56,076 nucleotides of DNA from CAWGCA01 sp963820955 (GTDB lineage Bacteria > Pseudomonadota > Gammaproteobacteria > Chromatiales > Chromatiaceae), in contig CAWGCA010000057.1 of NCBI GenBank assembly GCA_963820955.1, positions 1 through 56,076 of the forward strand, read 5' to 3'. The notes below the pieces were generated by a model that was not told the origin of the DNA, did no database searches, and saw only the letters and a program-made list of their open reading frames with translations. The position numbers and the translations under genes are program-made. Shown in pieces: positions 16,494 through 25,835 of the stretch; positions within the stretch are counted from its first letter, which is position 1; each line of letters starts with the position of its first letter.

Positions 16494-19253
16494 ATGTTGA
16501 AGATACAGGCCCTGTCTGTTCTGGTTCTGCTGCATTTTGTTTCGATTCTGTACGCGGCAGATTCGGCCCAGTATCTGCAGAATGCGAAAAAATATCTTTC
16601 CGACGGAGAGGTCAAATCTGCCGTCATCGAATTAAAAAATGCCCTGCAGGAAGATCCGGCGAATACTGAGGCACGACTGATTCTAGGCCAGATCCATCTT
16701 CAGTTAGGTGACGGTCCTTCTGCCGAGAAGGAACTGAAAAGGGCGGCCAAGCTGAGGGCTCCGAAAAAACGCTGGCAGGTGAAACTTGGCCAGGCCTATC
16801 TGCTTCAGCGCAAGTATGACGAATTGCTCAAGGATATCGAGCCTGATCCTACGCTTTCGGGAGAGGTTCAGGCAGCGGTGTGGACGCTGAGGGGGCAGGC
16901 TTTGTTGGGCAAGCGTCAACTGGAGCAGGCACGAGGGGCCTTTGAACAGGTGCTCGTCATAGCGCCCGACAACCAGGAGGCAGAGCTCGGCCTGATTCGA
17001 ATTGCCCTGGCGTTGGGTAATCGGGATGAAGGTAAAAAGAAGCTGGATCGTCTGCTCGAACAATATCCTAACAACCTGTCGGCCCTGATTTTGCGTGGAG
17101 AGCTCGCCCGCCAGTCTAACCAGTTGGAACAGGCGCTGGCCGATTTCAACCAGGCGCTCGCATTACAGCCGGGTAACCTGCAGGCACTTCTCGCCAGAGC
17201 AGCGATCCATCTAAGTCAACGGGCCTTCAGTCTGGCCGAACAAGACCTGGATTCCCTGGAAAAAACTGCCCCGGGCAGCCCTATTGTGCTCTACCTGCGG
17301 GCGGTATCGGCTTTTCAGCAACGGAATCTGGAACAGGCGGAGAAGGACATTCAACAGGTACTGGAGGTGCTGCCCAATCACCCCCAGAGCCAGTTAATCT
17401 ATGGTGCAGTCTTGTTTGCCAAGGGAGATTTGGCGCTGGCAGACCAGTATCTATCCCAGGCATCGGCCTCGCTGCCTGGGCATCTGCCGACGATCAAACT
17501 GATGGCAGCTTCCCGCATGAAACTCAATCAGATGGAGCGGGCTGTTGATATACTCGAACCGGCTATAGAAGCAAACCCCAACGATGCCCAGCTATTGGCG
17601 ATGCTGGGGAACGCCTACCTGCAGACCGGACGTTTCCAGGAGGGATCCGAACTGTTGAGTCAGGCGGTTGCGATTAATCCTGAGCTGGCTAGCCTGCGAA
17701 CTCAGCTGGCATTCGGACTTTTGGCCCAGGGAAATACAGGGGACGCGATCACTGAACTCCAAACCGCAGTGGATTTAGGCCAGGATCTGGTGCAGGCCGA
17801 TGTCCTGCTGGTCTTGTCGCACTTGAGAAACAAAGAGATCGATGAAGCGCTCAAGGCGGGACAGGCGCTGGAAAAAAGAGCCCCCGACAATCCGGTCGCG
17901 TTCAACCTGACGGGCCTTGCCTATTTGGCGGCGGGAGAACGTAAAAAGGCCCAGGCCAGGTTCGAAAAGGCCTTGTCCATCGATCCGAAATTCGTTACCG
18001 CCGAAATCAATCTGGCACGTCTGGCTCTGGAGGAAAATAGCCCCGAGAGGGCTGAAGGCCATTTCAAATCTGTCTTGACTAAAGCGCCAGATAACCTGAA
18101 TGCGCTGATTGGTATGGCGCTGCTGGCTGAACGCCGTGACGATTCCCGGGCAATGTTCGATTGGTTGATGAAGGCGCAGGAGCGAAATCCCAAATCCAGT
18201 AAACCCGGAGTTCTGATGGTGCAGGCCCGCCTCAAGGAGGGGGACAATCTTAAGGCCCTGCAGGTTGCCAGGGATCTGGCCACTGCTTTCCCTGATCAAA
18301 TACAGGTGTTGCGTCTAATGGGGTTGGCGCAGCAGGCAGCAGGGGAGGCACACAGTGCAGTTCGCACCTTGGAGCAGTTGGTAGAAAAACAGCCATCAGC
18401 AGAAAATCTGACGTTGCTGGCCCGTTCCCAGCTTGCGGCCGAGAACACCGGCGGTGCGCAGCAGAGTTTCCAGCATGCGCTTGAAAGCAGACCCGACTAC
18501 TTGCCTGCCCTGGTGGCGCTGGGAAGCCTGGAGTTGCAGGAAGGCAATTACGATGCTGCCCTGCAGAGAGCCGAATCTATCCAACGGGGCTATCCGAAGA
18601 GCGCCGTCGGTTTTGAACTGGCCGGCTCCGCGCTTATGGGAAAAGGGGAGAAGAAGAAGGCGATCGCCGCTTTTGAACTGGCGTACGGAATCCAACCTTC
18701 GGCAAAAATTGCGCTCTTACTGACTCGCCTCAATACGGAAAACGGTGACGCTAAAGAAGGAATTAAATGGATCGAAGACTGGCTGGGAAAGGTACCTGGA
18801 GATGTCGCCAGCCGTGCCACCTATGGAGTTTTGTTGCAGGGAATGGATCAGTGGAAGGATGCGGTTGTTCAGTATAAAAAGGTGCTGGATAGCGACCCGG
18901 AAAATATTGTGGTTCTGAACAACCTGGCCTGGCTGTACCAGAAACAGGACGATAAACGGGCACTCACACTGGGAGAAAAGGCCTACCAGTTGGCACCGAA
19001 AAGGCCGGAGATTGTTGATACCTATGGTTGGATTCTGGTCACTTTCGGCTCCTTCGACAAGGGGCTTAACGTGTTGCAGGAGGCGTTGCTGATGGCGCCC
19101 GATCATCCGGAAATCAGATACCATGTTGCATTTACCTTACACAAATTGGGCCGGAATTCCGAAGCGATCAAGGCCTTGCGTCGAATCGTCAGAGACAACC
19201 CAGACTCCGATTTTGCGCAACAGTCCAGGCAACTGCTTAGCAAGCTCGAGTAG
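16494..19253 (+). CDS. prsT: PEP-CTERM system TPR-repeat protein PrsT
   Basis: A 919-residue exported protein with a signal peptide (MLKIQALSVLVLLHFV, cleavage near LYA-AD) and TPR repeats along nearly its whole length, for example LIRIALALGNRDEGKKKLDR and AMLGNAYLQTGRFQEGSELL. Length, N terminus and position after prsK-prsR match the PrsT group (TIGR02917), found with exosortase A. It probably acts in the periplasm or at the outer membrane as a scaffold for polysaccharide export. ATG 16494 has GGGGGGAG five bases upstream; the in-frame extension to 16434 lacks a signal peptide start. The end overlaps the convergent kinase by 17 bases. Confidence 0.92.
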   Translation: MLKIQALSVLVLLHFVSILYAADSAQYLQNAKKYLSDGEVKSAVIELKNALQEDPANTEARLILGQIHLQLGDGPSAEKELKRAAKLRAPKKRWQVKLGQAYLLQRKYDELLKDIEPDPTLSGEVQAAVWTLRGQALLGKRQLEQARGAFEQVLVIAPDNQEAELGLIRIALALGNRDEGKKKLDRLLEQYPNNLSALILRGELARQSNQLEQALADFNQALALQPGNLQALLARAAIHLSQRAFSLAEQDLDSLEKTAPGSPIVLYLRAVSAFQQRNLEQAEKDIQQVLEVLPNHPQSQLIYGAVLFAKGDLALADQYLSQASASLPGHLPTIKLMAASRMKLNQMERAVDILEPAIEANPNDAQLLAMLGNAYLQTGRFQEGSELLSQAVAINPELASLRTQLAFGLLAQGNTGDAITELQTAVDLGQDLVQADVLLVLSHLRNKEIDEALKAGQALEKRAPDNPVAFNLTGLAYLAAGERKKAQARFEKALSIDPKFVTAEINLARLALEENSPERAEGHFKSVLTKAPDNLNALIGMALLAERRDDSRAMFDWLMKAQERNPKSSKPGVLMVQARLKEGDNLKALQVARDLATAFPDQIQVLRLMGLAQQAAGEAHSAVRTLEQLVEKQPSAENLTLLARSQLAAENTGGAQQSFQHALESRPDYLPALVALGSLELQEGNYDAALQRAESIQRGYPKSAVGFELAGSALMGKGEKKKAIAAFELAYGIQPSAKIALLLTRLNTENGDAKEGIKWIEDWLGKVPGDVASRATYGVLLQGMDQWKDAVVQYKKVLDSDPENIVVLNNLAWLYQKQDDKRALTLGEKAYQLAPKRPEIVDTYGWILVTFGSFDKGLNVLQEALLMAPDHPEIRYHVAFTLHKLGRNSEAIKALRRIVRDNPDSDFAQQSRQLLSKLE

Positions 19254-20550
19254 TTTTTGCCCCTGCAGCGGAAGCCAGCAACGCCGTACCATAAGCAGCT
19301 TGCTGCTGTGCTGAGGTAGCGACGGGAATACCCAGTATCTTTTCACGCAATCGTCGCCAGGGTTGATTTACTGCACCGCCACCGATAGTCGTCACCTGCG
19401 TTGGGGCGGGTGCTCCCAAATCCCGTAGTCTGCGGTATCCGTCCCGCTCGATTCTGGCAATACCCTCCAGTATGGCCTGAAAGAACCTGCCGTCATCCTG
19501 GGGACGGGGTTCCAATCTAGGGGGCAGCGAGGGATCGTTGGTTGGAAAACGTTCCCCAGACCGACTCAGCGGATAATAGTCGAGCCCAGTCAGTCGGTTT
19601 GGATCTATAAGTTTACTGAGGCGGGCCATCTCTTTTCGGTTGAAGAACTGTTCCAGCACCGCGCCGCCGCTGTTCGAGGCACCGCCTACCAGCCAGAGAT
19701 CATCCAGCCGCTGACTGTAGACCCCAAATTCCGGGGCGAAGATGGGTTTGACAGAGAGCACCTTCAAGACCAGCGTTGTACCGAGACAGGATAGCGCCTG
19801 GCCCGGTTCGGCCAAGCCCGCTGCGAGCGCTGCGGCGGTACTGTCGGTGGTGCCGGCAATTATTCGAATTGTCGGGTCCAGCCCCAGTTTCCGGGCAATC
19901 TGATCTGAAATCGGAGCTATGTCGGTACCTGGACGGTAGACAGTCGGAAACCAGGCAGAAGGCACACCCAGGCGGAATACCCAATCAGGCCAGTTGCGAG
20001 ATACTGCGTCGTAGCCCAACTTCAGGGCGTTGTTTTCATCACTCACCCCAAAACGACCCGAAAGCCTGCCCAAAATCCAGTCCGCCTGATGCAACAAGTG
20101 ACATATTCCCCGCTGCTCCAGGGCCGAAGCTAAATAGATTGCCTTGGCCAGGCTGGAGCCCGCGGAAATGACAGCGCTTCCCTTAGGCGCTGCCGCTTTG
20201 ATCTGTGGCAGAACCCCCACTGCCCGGGTGTCGTCATACATCAGGGCTGGTCCCAGAGGGGTGCCCTCCGAATTGGCAGCCAGCAGGGTAGAAGAGGTCC
20301 CGTCAACCGCGATGCCACAGATGCGGTTCTGTTTCAGTTCTTCGCGCAACACAGAGAGTACCTGACAGACGGCCTGCCACCAGAGTTCAGGATCCTGCTC
20401 TGATACTCCCTGGTCTCTATGGTGCGGTCCGGGCAGCCGGACACTGACCTCGGAAAGGAGTTCTGCGGCGGCGTCAACCGCTACTGCACGGCAGCCGGAA
20501 GTGCCCAGATCTATACCAATAAAAGCACCTTTTTCATTGTTCTCACTCAT
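19237..20550 (-). CDS. FGGY-family carbohydrate kinase, D-ribulokinase-like
   Basis: FGGY-family sugar kinase of 437 residues. The phosphate-binding motif FIGIDLGTSGCRAVAVD is at the N terminus; GIAVDGTSST, GPALMYDDTRA and GTTDSTAAALAAG follow; the C-terminal GGGAVNQPWRRLREKILG is the adenosine motif. The segment GLDYYPLSRSGERFPTNDPS and the following PPRLEPRPQDD resemble the plant and cyanobacterial D-ribulose kinase group (AtXK-1/SePSK) more than xylulokinase or glycerol kinase. ATG 20550 gives the family start; a longer frame extends to 20676 into queF. It lies 40 bases after queF on the same strand, possibly co-transcribed. No pentose transport or other pathway genes are nearby. Confidence 0.85.
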   Translation of the reverse strand: MSENNEKGAFIGIDLGTSGCRAVAVDAAAELLSEVSVRLPGPHHRDQGVSEQDPELWWQAVCQVLSVLREELKQNRICGIAVDGTSSTLLAANSEGTPLGPALMYDDTRAVGVLPQIKAAAPKGSAVISAGSSLAKAIYLASALEQRGICHLLHQADWILGRLSGRFGVSDENNALKLGYDAVSRNWPDWVFRLGVPSAWFPTVYRPGTDIAPISDQIARKLGLDPTIRIIAGTTDSTAAALAAGLAEPGQALSCLGTTLVLKVLSVKPIFAPEFGVYSQRLDDLWLVGGASNSGGAVLEQFFNRKEMARLSKLIDPNRLTGLDYYPLSRSGERFPTNDPSLPPRLEPRPQDDGRFFQAILEGIARIERDGYRRLRDLGAPAPTQVTTIGGGAVNQPWRRLREKILGIPVATSAQQQAAYGTALLASAAGAKTTRAC

Positions 20551-20590
20551 GACAGAAAAAACAATATAAACAACCGAATAAAGCAGCTTT

Positions 20591-20980
20591 TTAAGGTAGC
20601 GTGACAGCGGCTTGAGGCTGCCAGTTGTTCGCCCTATGTTCGGCCACCACAGTCGTATAGATTCCCCCCCGGACATTGAAATCCGCCGTAAGACGCATAA
20701 AACGGGGTTTAATGGCGGTTACCAGATCCTGCAGAATCCGGTTTGTAACCGCCTCATGGAAAGCACCTTCATCACGGTATGACCAGATGTAGATCTTCAA
20801 TGCCTTTAACTCCAGGCAGAGTTGGTTCGCTACGTACTCGATCGTCATCTCCGCGAAATCGGGTTGACCGGTCTTTGGGCAGAGGCAGGTGAATTCTGGA
20901 ACCCGGATGCGTATGGTGTAGTCCCGTGATGGTTCAGGGTTGGCAAAGGTTTCCAGGATCTTACTGGGTTGACTGGGCAT
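20591..20980 (-). CDS. queF: NADPH-dependent 7-cyano-7-deazaguanine reductase QueF
   Basis: QueF reduces preQ0 to preQ1 with NADPH in queuosine biosynthesis. This is the short unimodular type (129 residues). EFTCLCPKTGQPDFA holds the active-site cysteine (Cys34 from ATG 20980) and Asp41; the QueF motif is LELKALKIYIWSYRDEGAFH. I use ATG 20980 (MPSQPSKILETF); a longer frame starts at 21016. It is divergent from smc. A possible -35/-10 pair for it (TTGTTT and TATACT on the - strand, 16-base spacer) lies at 21076-21103. I checked for a preQ1 riboswitch pattern upstream and did not see one. Confidence 0.93.
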   Translation of the reverse strand: MPSQPSKILETFANPEPSRDYTIRIRVPEFTCLCPKTGQPDFAEMTIEYVANQLCLELKALKIYIWSYRDEGAFHEAVTNRILQDLVTAIKPRFMRLTADFNVRGGIYTTVVAEHRANNWQPQAAVTLP

Positions 20981-21075
20981 GCTGGATAGGTTCGCTTTAA
21001 GATGTGAAAAGCACAATTATACGAGAGTTGCACGCTGCTCAGAAGTCTCTAGGGTAGAGTGGGAGAAAAAGTATT

Positions 21076-21103
21076 AGTATACTTTAATAAAAAATAAAAA
21101 CAA
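21076..21103 (-). promoter_or_regulatory. Possible queF promoter
   Basis: On the - strand TTGTTT (21098-21103) and TATACT (21076-21081) are separated by 16 bases, within a very AT-rich tract, about 95 bases before the queF start. A match by eye only. Confidence 0.35.
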
Positions 21104-21138
21104 TTAGTTATGAGAAATACATCAAGTCTTTTATCTGC

Positions 21139-21167
21139 TTGTCACCGGGGTCACCTCTCTGTATCTT
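21139..21167 (+). promoter_or_regulatory. Possible smc promoter giving a leaderless transcript
   Basis: TTGTCA (21139-21144) and TATCTT (21162-21167) are separated by 17 bases, a good sigma-70-type arrangement. Transcription would start about 7 bases later, within a base or two of the smc ATG at 21176, and no Shine-Dalgarno sequence is visible before that ATG. Confidence 0.4.
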
Positions 21168-21175
21168 AGCGCCCC

Positions 21176-24100
21176 ATGCGACTAGAGAAGATCAAGCTGG
21201 CCGGCTTCAAATCCTTTGTCGATCCGACCAATGTCCTGCTGCCGGGTAACCTGGTGGGTATCGTCGGACCCAACGGTTGCGGAAAATCCAACGTAATCGA
21301 TGCAGTGCGTTGGGTTATGGGGGAGAGTTCGGCCAAGATGTTGCGCGGAGAATCCATGTCCGACGTGATCTTCAACGGCTCCAATACGCGCAAACCGGTC
21401 GGTACCGCCAGTATCGAGCTGGTTTTCGACAACAGCGACGGCAGCGCTGGCGGCGAGTATGCCACGTACAGCCAGATTTCGGTCAGACGGCAGGTTTCGC
21501 GAGATGGCCAGTCTAGTTATTTCATGAATGGCGTGCGCTGTCGAAGAAGGGATATTACCGGGCTTTTTCTGGGCACCGGGCTGGGGCCCAGAAGCTACTC
21601 TATTATCGAGCAGGGGACCATCTCCCGCCTGATCGAGGCCAAGCCGGAAGAACTTCGTGCCTTTCTGGAAGAAGCCGCCGGTATCTCAAAATATAAGGAA
21701 CGCCGTCGCGAGACCCAGAATAGAATTAGCCATACGCGGGAGAATTTAGATCGGCTGAATGACTTAAGAGAGGAAATTTCCAAGCAGCTTCAACATTTGC
21801 AACGGCAGGCCGCCACCGCTGAACGCTATAAGCGGCTCAAGGAGCAGGAGCGCCGACTGCAGGCGGAACTGCTGGCACTGCGCTGGCGGGCATTAGACGA
21901 GGAACTAACGCAAAAGCACCGGACTATCGCTGAACAGGAGACGGCGCTGGAGGCTGCGATCGCGGAGCAACGTCGATTGGAGGCCGATATAGAGCGAGAG
22001 CGGGAAAACCATGTCGAGGCCAACGAACAGTTCAATGAGATCCAGGGGCAATTTTACGCTGTCGGCAGTGAAATCGCCCGCTTGGAGCAGGCTATCCAGT
22101 TTGCCCGGGAGACCCGCACAAAGCTTGAGCACAACCTGCACCAGACAGAGCAGACGTGGCAGGAATCGTCCGATCATCGGCAACAGGATGAGGCCCGTCG
22201 CGGTGAGTTGAGTGCCATTCTGGAACAGGAAGAGCCAAGGCTTATGGACATCGAGGCCCTGGAACAGAAAACGACTGCGCAATTGACCGAAGCAGAACAG
22301 GCACTGCATTCCTGGCAGATGGAGTGGGAAAATTTCAATCGGCAGGCGGCTGAACCGGCGCAGACTGCACAGGTGGAACGAACCCGTATCAACCACCTGG
22401 AACAGCAGGATCAGCATCTTCAGCAACGCATCGAACGGAACGTTGTGGAGCTGAAACGGTTGGATGACCCAAGGCTGCAGGAAGAGATCGATGAGCTGGA
22501 AGCGCGGGAAGAGGTTTATCAGGAAGAGTTGAGCCAGGCCCAGGACGGGCTTGCAGCGGCGGTGACTGAAATTCAGGAAGGGCGGGAGGATAACTCCCGG
22601 CACAGCAAGGAGCTTGATCAGGCCAGAGCGAAGCTGCAAACCGATCAAGGTCGCCTTGCCTCCCTTGATGTGCTACAGGAGGCCGCCCTCGGCAAACAGG
22701 AGAGCGATGTCACCCAGTGGCTAGAGGCAAGGGGCATGGGTCAGGCCGCTCGGTTGGCGGAACAACTCGAGGTGGATAGCGGCTGGGAGACCGCCGTGGA
22801 GACTGTGCTCGGATTTCATCTGCAGGCGGTCTGCGTGGCGGGATTCGACGACTTGGTCGGGGAGCTTGGTGCCCTGCAGTCAGGCAGTCTCTCGCTGTTT
22901 GATACCTCAGCGATGAGTGCTTCCTCCGAACAGCGAAAAGCCGGTTTGCTGCGACGGATCAGGGCACCCTGGCCGGTTGAGGGCCTGTTTGCGGGGATAA
23001 AGACTGCCGATACGCTGGCCGACGCCTTCGGCATGCGTAAGGGTCTTTCGCCTGGGGAGTCGATCATAACCCCTGATGGTGTCTGGCTGGGCCTAAACTG
23101 GCTGCGTCTGAATCGCGAATCCGCAGAAACCTCCGGTGTGCTGGAGCGAGAGCAGGAAATCCGGAAGCTGGGCGAAAAAATCCTCGTGCAGCAGCAGCGA
23201 ACCGAGGAATTAATGATCGCAGTGGAGGAGGGGCGTACCCGACTCAGCCACTCAGAACAGTCCCGCGACGAGCAGCAAAAGCGGCTCAGTGAGATCAACC
23301 GGTCGGTTTCTGAGATTCGTTCAGCCCTCAGCGGTAAGCGAGCCCGGGCCGAACATCTGCGCAATCGAAGCGGACAAATTCGCCGTGAAATCGAAGAGTT
23401 GCGGCAGCAGACCAGTGATGGTCGAGAGCAGCTGAAGTCGGCACGGTTACAGCTTCATGCGGCACTGGAAGAAATGGAGACACTGGCAGAGCGACGTGAA
23501 GAATTGATTCGTCGCCGAGATCAACTGCGAAGCAGCCTGGATGATATCAGGGTTCAGGCGGACCACCAGCGTGCTGAGTCCCATGCGATGGCACTGCGTA
23601 TCGAGTCCATGCGGACCTCCCGTGACTCGTTGAGTCAGAGTCTGCAACGAATGACCGGACAGCTGACTCATCTCGAAACTCGACGCAACGACCTGATACT
23701 GGAGCTGGAACAGGGGCTGGCTCCGTTGCAACAACAGAGCGAGGCACTGGAACTGCAGCTTGCGCGCCGTGTAGCGGTGGAGGCTGAGTTGTCCAAGGCA
23801 AGGCGGAACCTGGAACAAATCGAGACCCAACTTCGTACCCTGGAGCAGAACCGGGGTTCATCGGAAAAGGAAGTACAAAGACGGAGAGAGTTTCTGGATC
23901 AGGCCAGAATGAATTCCCAGGAGGTACTGATTCGCCGCCGCACGATGGAAGAGCAATTGGATGAAACCGAGTTTCAGCGTGATCAACTGCTCCAGGAGTT
24001 ACCAGCGGATGCCCATACGGAGCAGTGGCTGGAGCAGGAGCAGCGCATGGAGCTGCGCATCCGACGCCTTGGACCGATCAACCTGGCCGCCATTGACGAG

Positions 24101-24682
24101 TTCCAGGAGCAGTCAGAACGCATGCACTACCTGGACGCTCAGCACGCGGATATCACCGAATCCCTCGAAACCCTGGAAAATGCCATTCGAAAAATCGACC
24201 GGGAGACACGTACCCGTTTCAAAGAAACCTTCGATCGGGTCAACACCGGCCTGCAGGAGAAATTCCCGCAACTGTTCGGCGGCGGGCACGCCTACCTGCA
24301 ATTGACCGGCGAAGACCTGCTCGACACCGGTGTTACCGTTATGGCCCGTCCGCCCGGAAAACGTAACTCCAGCATTCAGCTGCTATCAGGTGGCGAAAAG
24401 GCCCTCACTGCCGTGGCCCTGGTGTTCGCCATTTTCGAACTCAATCCCGCGCCATTCTGTATGCTCGATGAGGTCGATGCGCCGCTGGACGACGCAAATG
24501 TCGGGCGCTTCTGCGAAATGGTCAAATCCATGTCTAACCGGGTGCAATTCATTTTCATCACCCACAACAAGATCACGATGGAGATTGCCAATCAACTCAC
24601 TGGCGTTACCATGTACGAACCAGGGGTATCCCGTCTGGTCTCGGTAGACGTGGATGAGGCTTCCCTGATGGCAGCCATGTGA
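21176..24682 (+). CDS. smc: Chromosome segregation protein SMC
   Basis: Full-length SMC of 1168 residues. Walker A GPNGCGKS is at 31-38, within the family start MRLEKIKLAGFKSF. Long coiled coils flank a hinge near residues 500-620, and the C-terminal head has the signature LLSGGEKALTAVALVF and Walker B FCMLDEVDAPLDDAN. SMC dimers organise and help separate daughter chromosomes. The start is certain from family similarity although no ribosome-binding site is visible (see promoter entry). It is followed by zipA and ligA on the same strand, a common order in Gammaproteobacteria. Confidence 0.98.
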   Translation: MRLEKIKLAGFKSFVDPTNVLLPGNLVGIVGPNGCGKSNVIDAVRWVMGESSAKMLRGESMSDVIFNGSNTRKPVGTASIELVFDNSDGSAGGEYATYSQISVRRQVSRDGQSSYFMNGVRCRRRDITGLFLGTGLGPRSYSIIEQGTISRLIEAKPEELRAFLEEAAGISKYKERRRETQNRISHTRENLDRLNDLREEISKQLQHLQRQAATAERYKRLKEQERRLQAELLALRWRALDEELTQKHRTIAEQETALEAAIAEQRRLEADIERERENHVEANEQFNEIQGQFYAVGSEIARLEQAIQFARETRTKLEHNLHQTEQTWQESSDHRQQDEARRGELSAILEQEEPRLMDIEALEQKTTAQLTEAEQALHSWQMEWENFNRQAAEPAQTAQVERTRINHLEQQDQHLQQRIERNVVELKRLDDPRLQEEIDELEAREEVYQEELSQAQDGLAAAVTEIQEGREDNSRHSKELDQARAKLQTDQGRLASLDVLQEAALGKQESDVTQWLEARGMGQAARLAEQLEVDSGWETAVETVLGFHLQAVCVAGFDDLVGELGALQSGSLSLFDTSAMSASSEQRKAGLLRRIRAPWPVEGLFAGIKTADTLADAFGMRKGLSPGESIITPDGVWLGLNWLRLNRESAETSGVLEREQEIRKLGEKILVQQQRTEELMIAVEEGRTRLSHSEQSRDEQQKRLSEINRSVSEIRSALSGKRARAEHLRNRSGQIRREIEELRQQTSDGREQLKSARLQLHAALEEMETLAERREELIRRRDQLRSSLDDIRVQADHQRAESHAMALRIESMRTSRDSLSQSLQRMTGQLTHLETRRNDLILELEQGLAPLQQQSEALELQLARRVAVEAELSKARRNLEQIETQLRTLEQNRGSSEKEVQRRREFLDQARMNSQEVLIRRRTMEEQLDETEFQRDQLLQELPADAHTEQWLEQEQRMELRIRRLGPINLAAIDEFQEQSERMHYLDAQHADITESLETLENAIRKIDRETRTRFKETFDRVNTGLQEKFPQLFGGGHAYLQLTGEDLLDTGVTVMARPPGKRNSSIQLLSGGEKALTAVALVFAIFELNPAPFCMLDEVDAPLDDANVGRFCEMVKSMSNRVQFIFITHNKITMEIANQLTGVTMYEPGVSRLVSVDVDEASLMAAM

Positions 24683-25022
24683 ATCCGCTAGACGTTTCGC
24701 TGCCATCCCGTCATCGGGACAGGTAGGATATGGACGGACGGGCTGAATGAAAGGGCGAGCGAGGAAAGTTTTCTAGGCAAGAATGTAAAGAATTGCCAGA
24801 TATTGTCCCTGCTTCGGCCATAGCCGTGACCTCAGCATGTGGATTTGTTAGCAAAGAGCAAAGTTGAAAGCGGAAAAAACCTTCCCACTCCTTCATAATA
24901 TCTCTGTGGCTTCACTATTTTGTTCAACTGGTTGCAAAGCAGCGAACTGACGGTTACGGCTGTGCTTAGTGGCTGGTCAGACTGATTTTTTATGTGGGGA
25001 TAAAAGACCGGATTTTCGCCGA
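24683..25022. other. Intergenic region between smc and zipA
   Basis: This 340-base stretch has no convincing gene. A short hairpin (TCCCG 24706-24710, CGGGA 24715-24719) lies just after smc without a U-run. A 61-codon frame on the - strand has no recognisable features. The zipA promoter is probably in its second half. Confidence 0.5.
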
Positions 25023-25835
25023 ATGGACGCCGATACTATACGACTGATTCTCTTTCTGGCCGGGATTGCGCTGATCCTCGGCATCTATCTGTGGGACAGG
25101 CATAAAAAAAACGATATTCGAATCCATGCGGTGCGCAAGATTCCGCGGGAGGAACTACCGCAGCCGAACCCGAAAGAACAGGAAAATCGAAAGGAACCGA
25201 TATGGGCTGCCGGAGTTGATAAGGGTGGTCCTGCCGACGACGACGAAGATAACATAAACAGAGAACTGGAGCGGCTAGGAGCGTTGGTGCAGGAAGGCAG
25301 CGACCCAAAAGCGGATCTATTTGATGCAGCCGAGCAGACCGCTTTCTCTTTTGGCCCGGATGAGTCTCAAGCTTTTGCGCCGGATCTCGGGAAGGATATT
25401 CCGATCAAGATTCTACAGCTCAATATCATTTCTCGCCGCGGCAGTATATCGGGAGAGCAGATCACCCAGGCAGCTCGAGATGTGGCACTGGAGGCCGGTG
25501 ATATGCAAATCTATCATCGTTACGAAGGTCTCCCTGTTCATGGTCAAATCGCCTTCAGCATGGCGAGTCTGATCGAACCCGGCACTTTCCCCCTGAAAAA
25601 CATGAGTGAATTCGTGACCCCCGGCGTGACCTTGTTCACTCAGCTTCCTGGCCCGAAGGACGGTATTGCCCTGTTTTCCGATATGCTGGCAACGGCCGAG
25701 CAACTCGCCACGATACTGGATGGAAATATAGAGGATGAGACCCATAGCGACCTGAGCCGCCAGACCATCGAACACATTCGGGAAGAGATTATCGAGCACC
25801 AGCGTCAGGTCCGACTGGCAACCACCAAGCGATGA
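25023..25835 (+). CDS. zipA: Cell division protein ZipA
   Basis: ZipA anchors FtsZ to the inner membrane and is found essentially only in Gammaproteobacteria. The start MDADTIRLILFLAGIALILG gives an N-out single membrane helix, then a charged linker (residues 30-130), then the C-terminal FtsZ-binding domain (IKILQLNIISRRGSISGEQI to the end). The length of 270 residues is usual. An in-frame GTG at 24969 would add 18 residues before the helix and is unlikely. Its TGA overlaps the ligA start (ATGA), so the two are translationally coupled. Confidence 0.93.
   Translation: MDADTIRLILFLAGIALILGIYLWDRHKKNDIRIHAVRKIPREELPQPNPKEQENRKEPIWAAGVDKGGPADDDEDNINRELERLGALVQEGSDPKADLFDAAEQTAFSFGPDESQAFAPDLGKDIPIKILQLNIISRRGSISGEQITQAARDVALEAGDMQIYHRYEGLPVHGQIAFSMASLIEPGTFPLKNMSEFVTPGVTLFTQLPGPKDGIALFSDMLATAEQLATILDGNIEDETHSDLSRQTIEHIREEIIEHQRQVRLATTKR

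Noticed and set aside
20980..21175. preQ1 riboswitch before queF
   Set aside because: The leader on the - strand does not show the preQ1-I stem and A-rich tail.
24711..24896. 61-codon frame on the - strand between smc and zipA
   Set aside because: No ribosome-binding site, no family features; probably non-coding.
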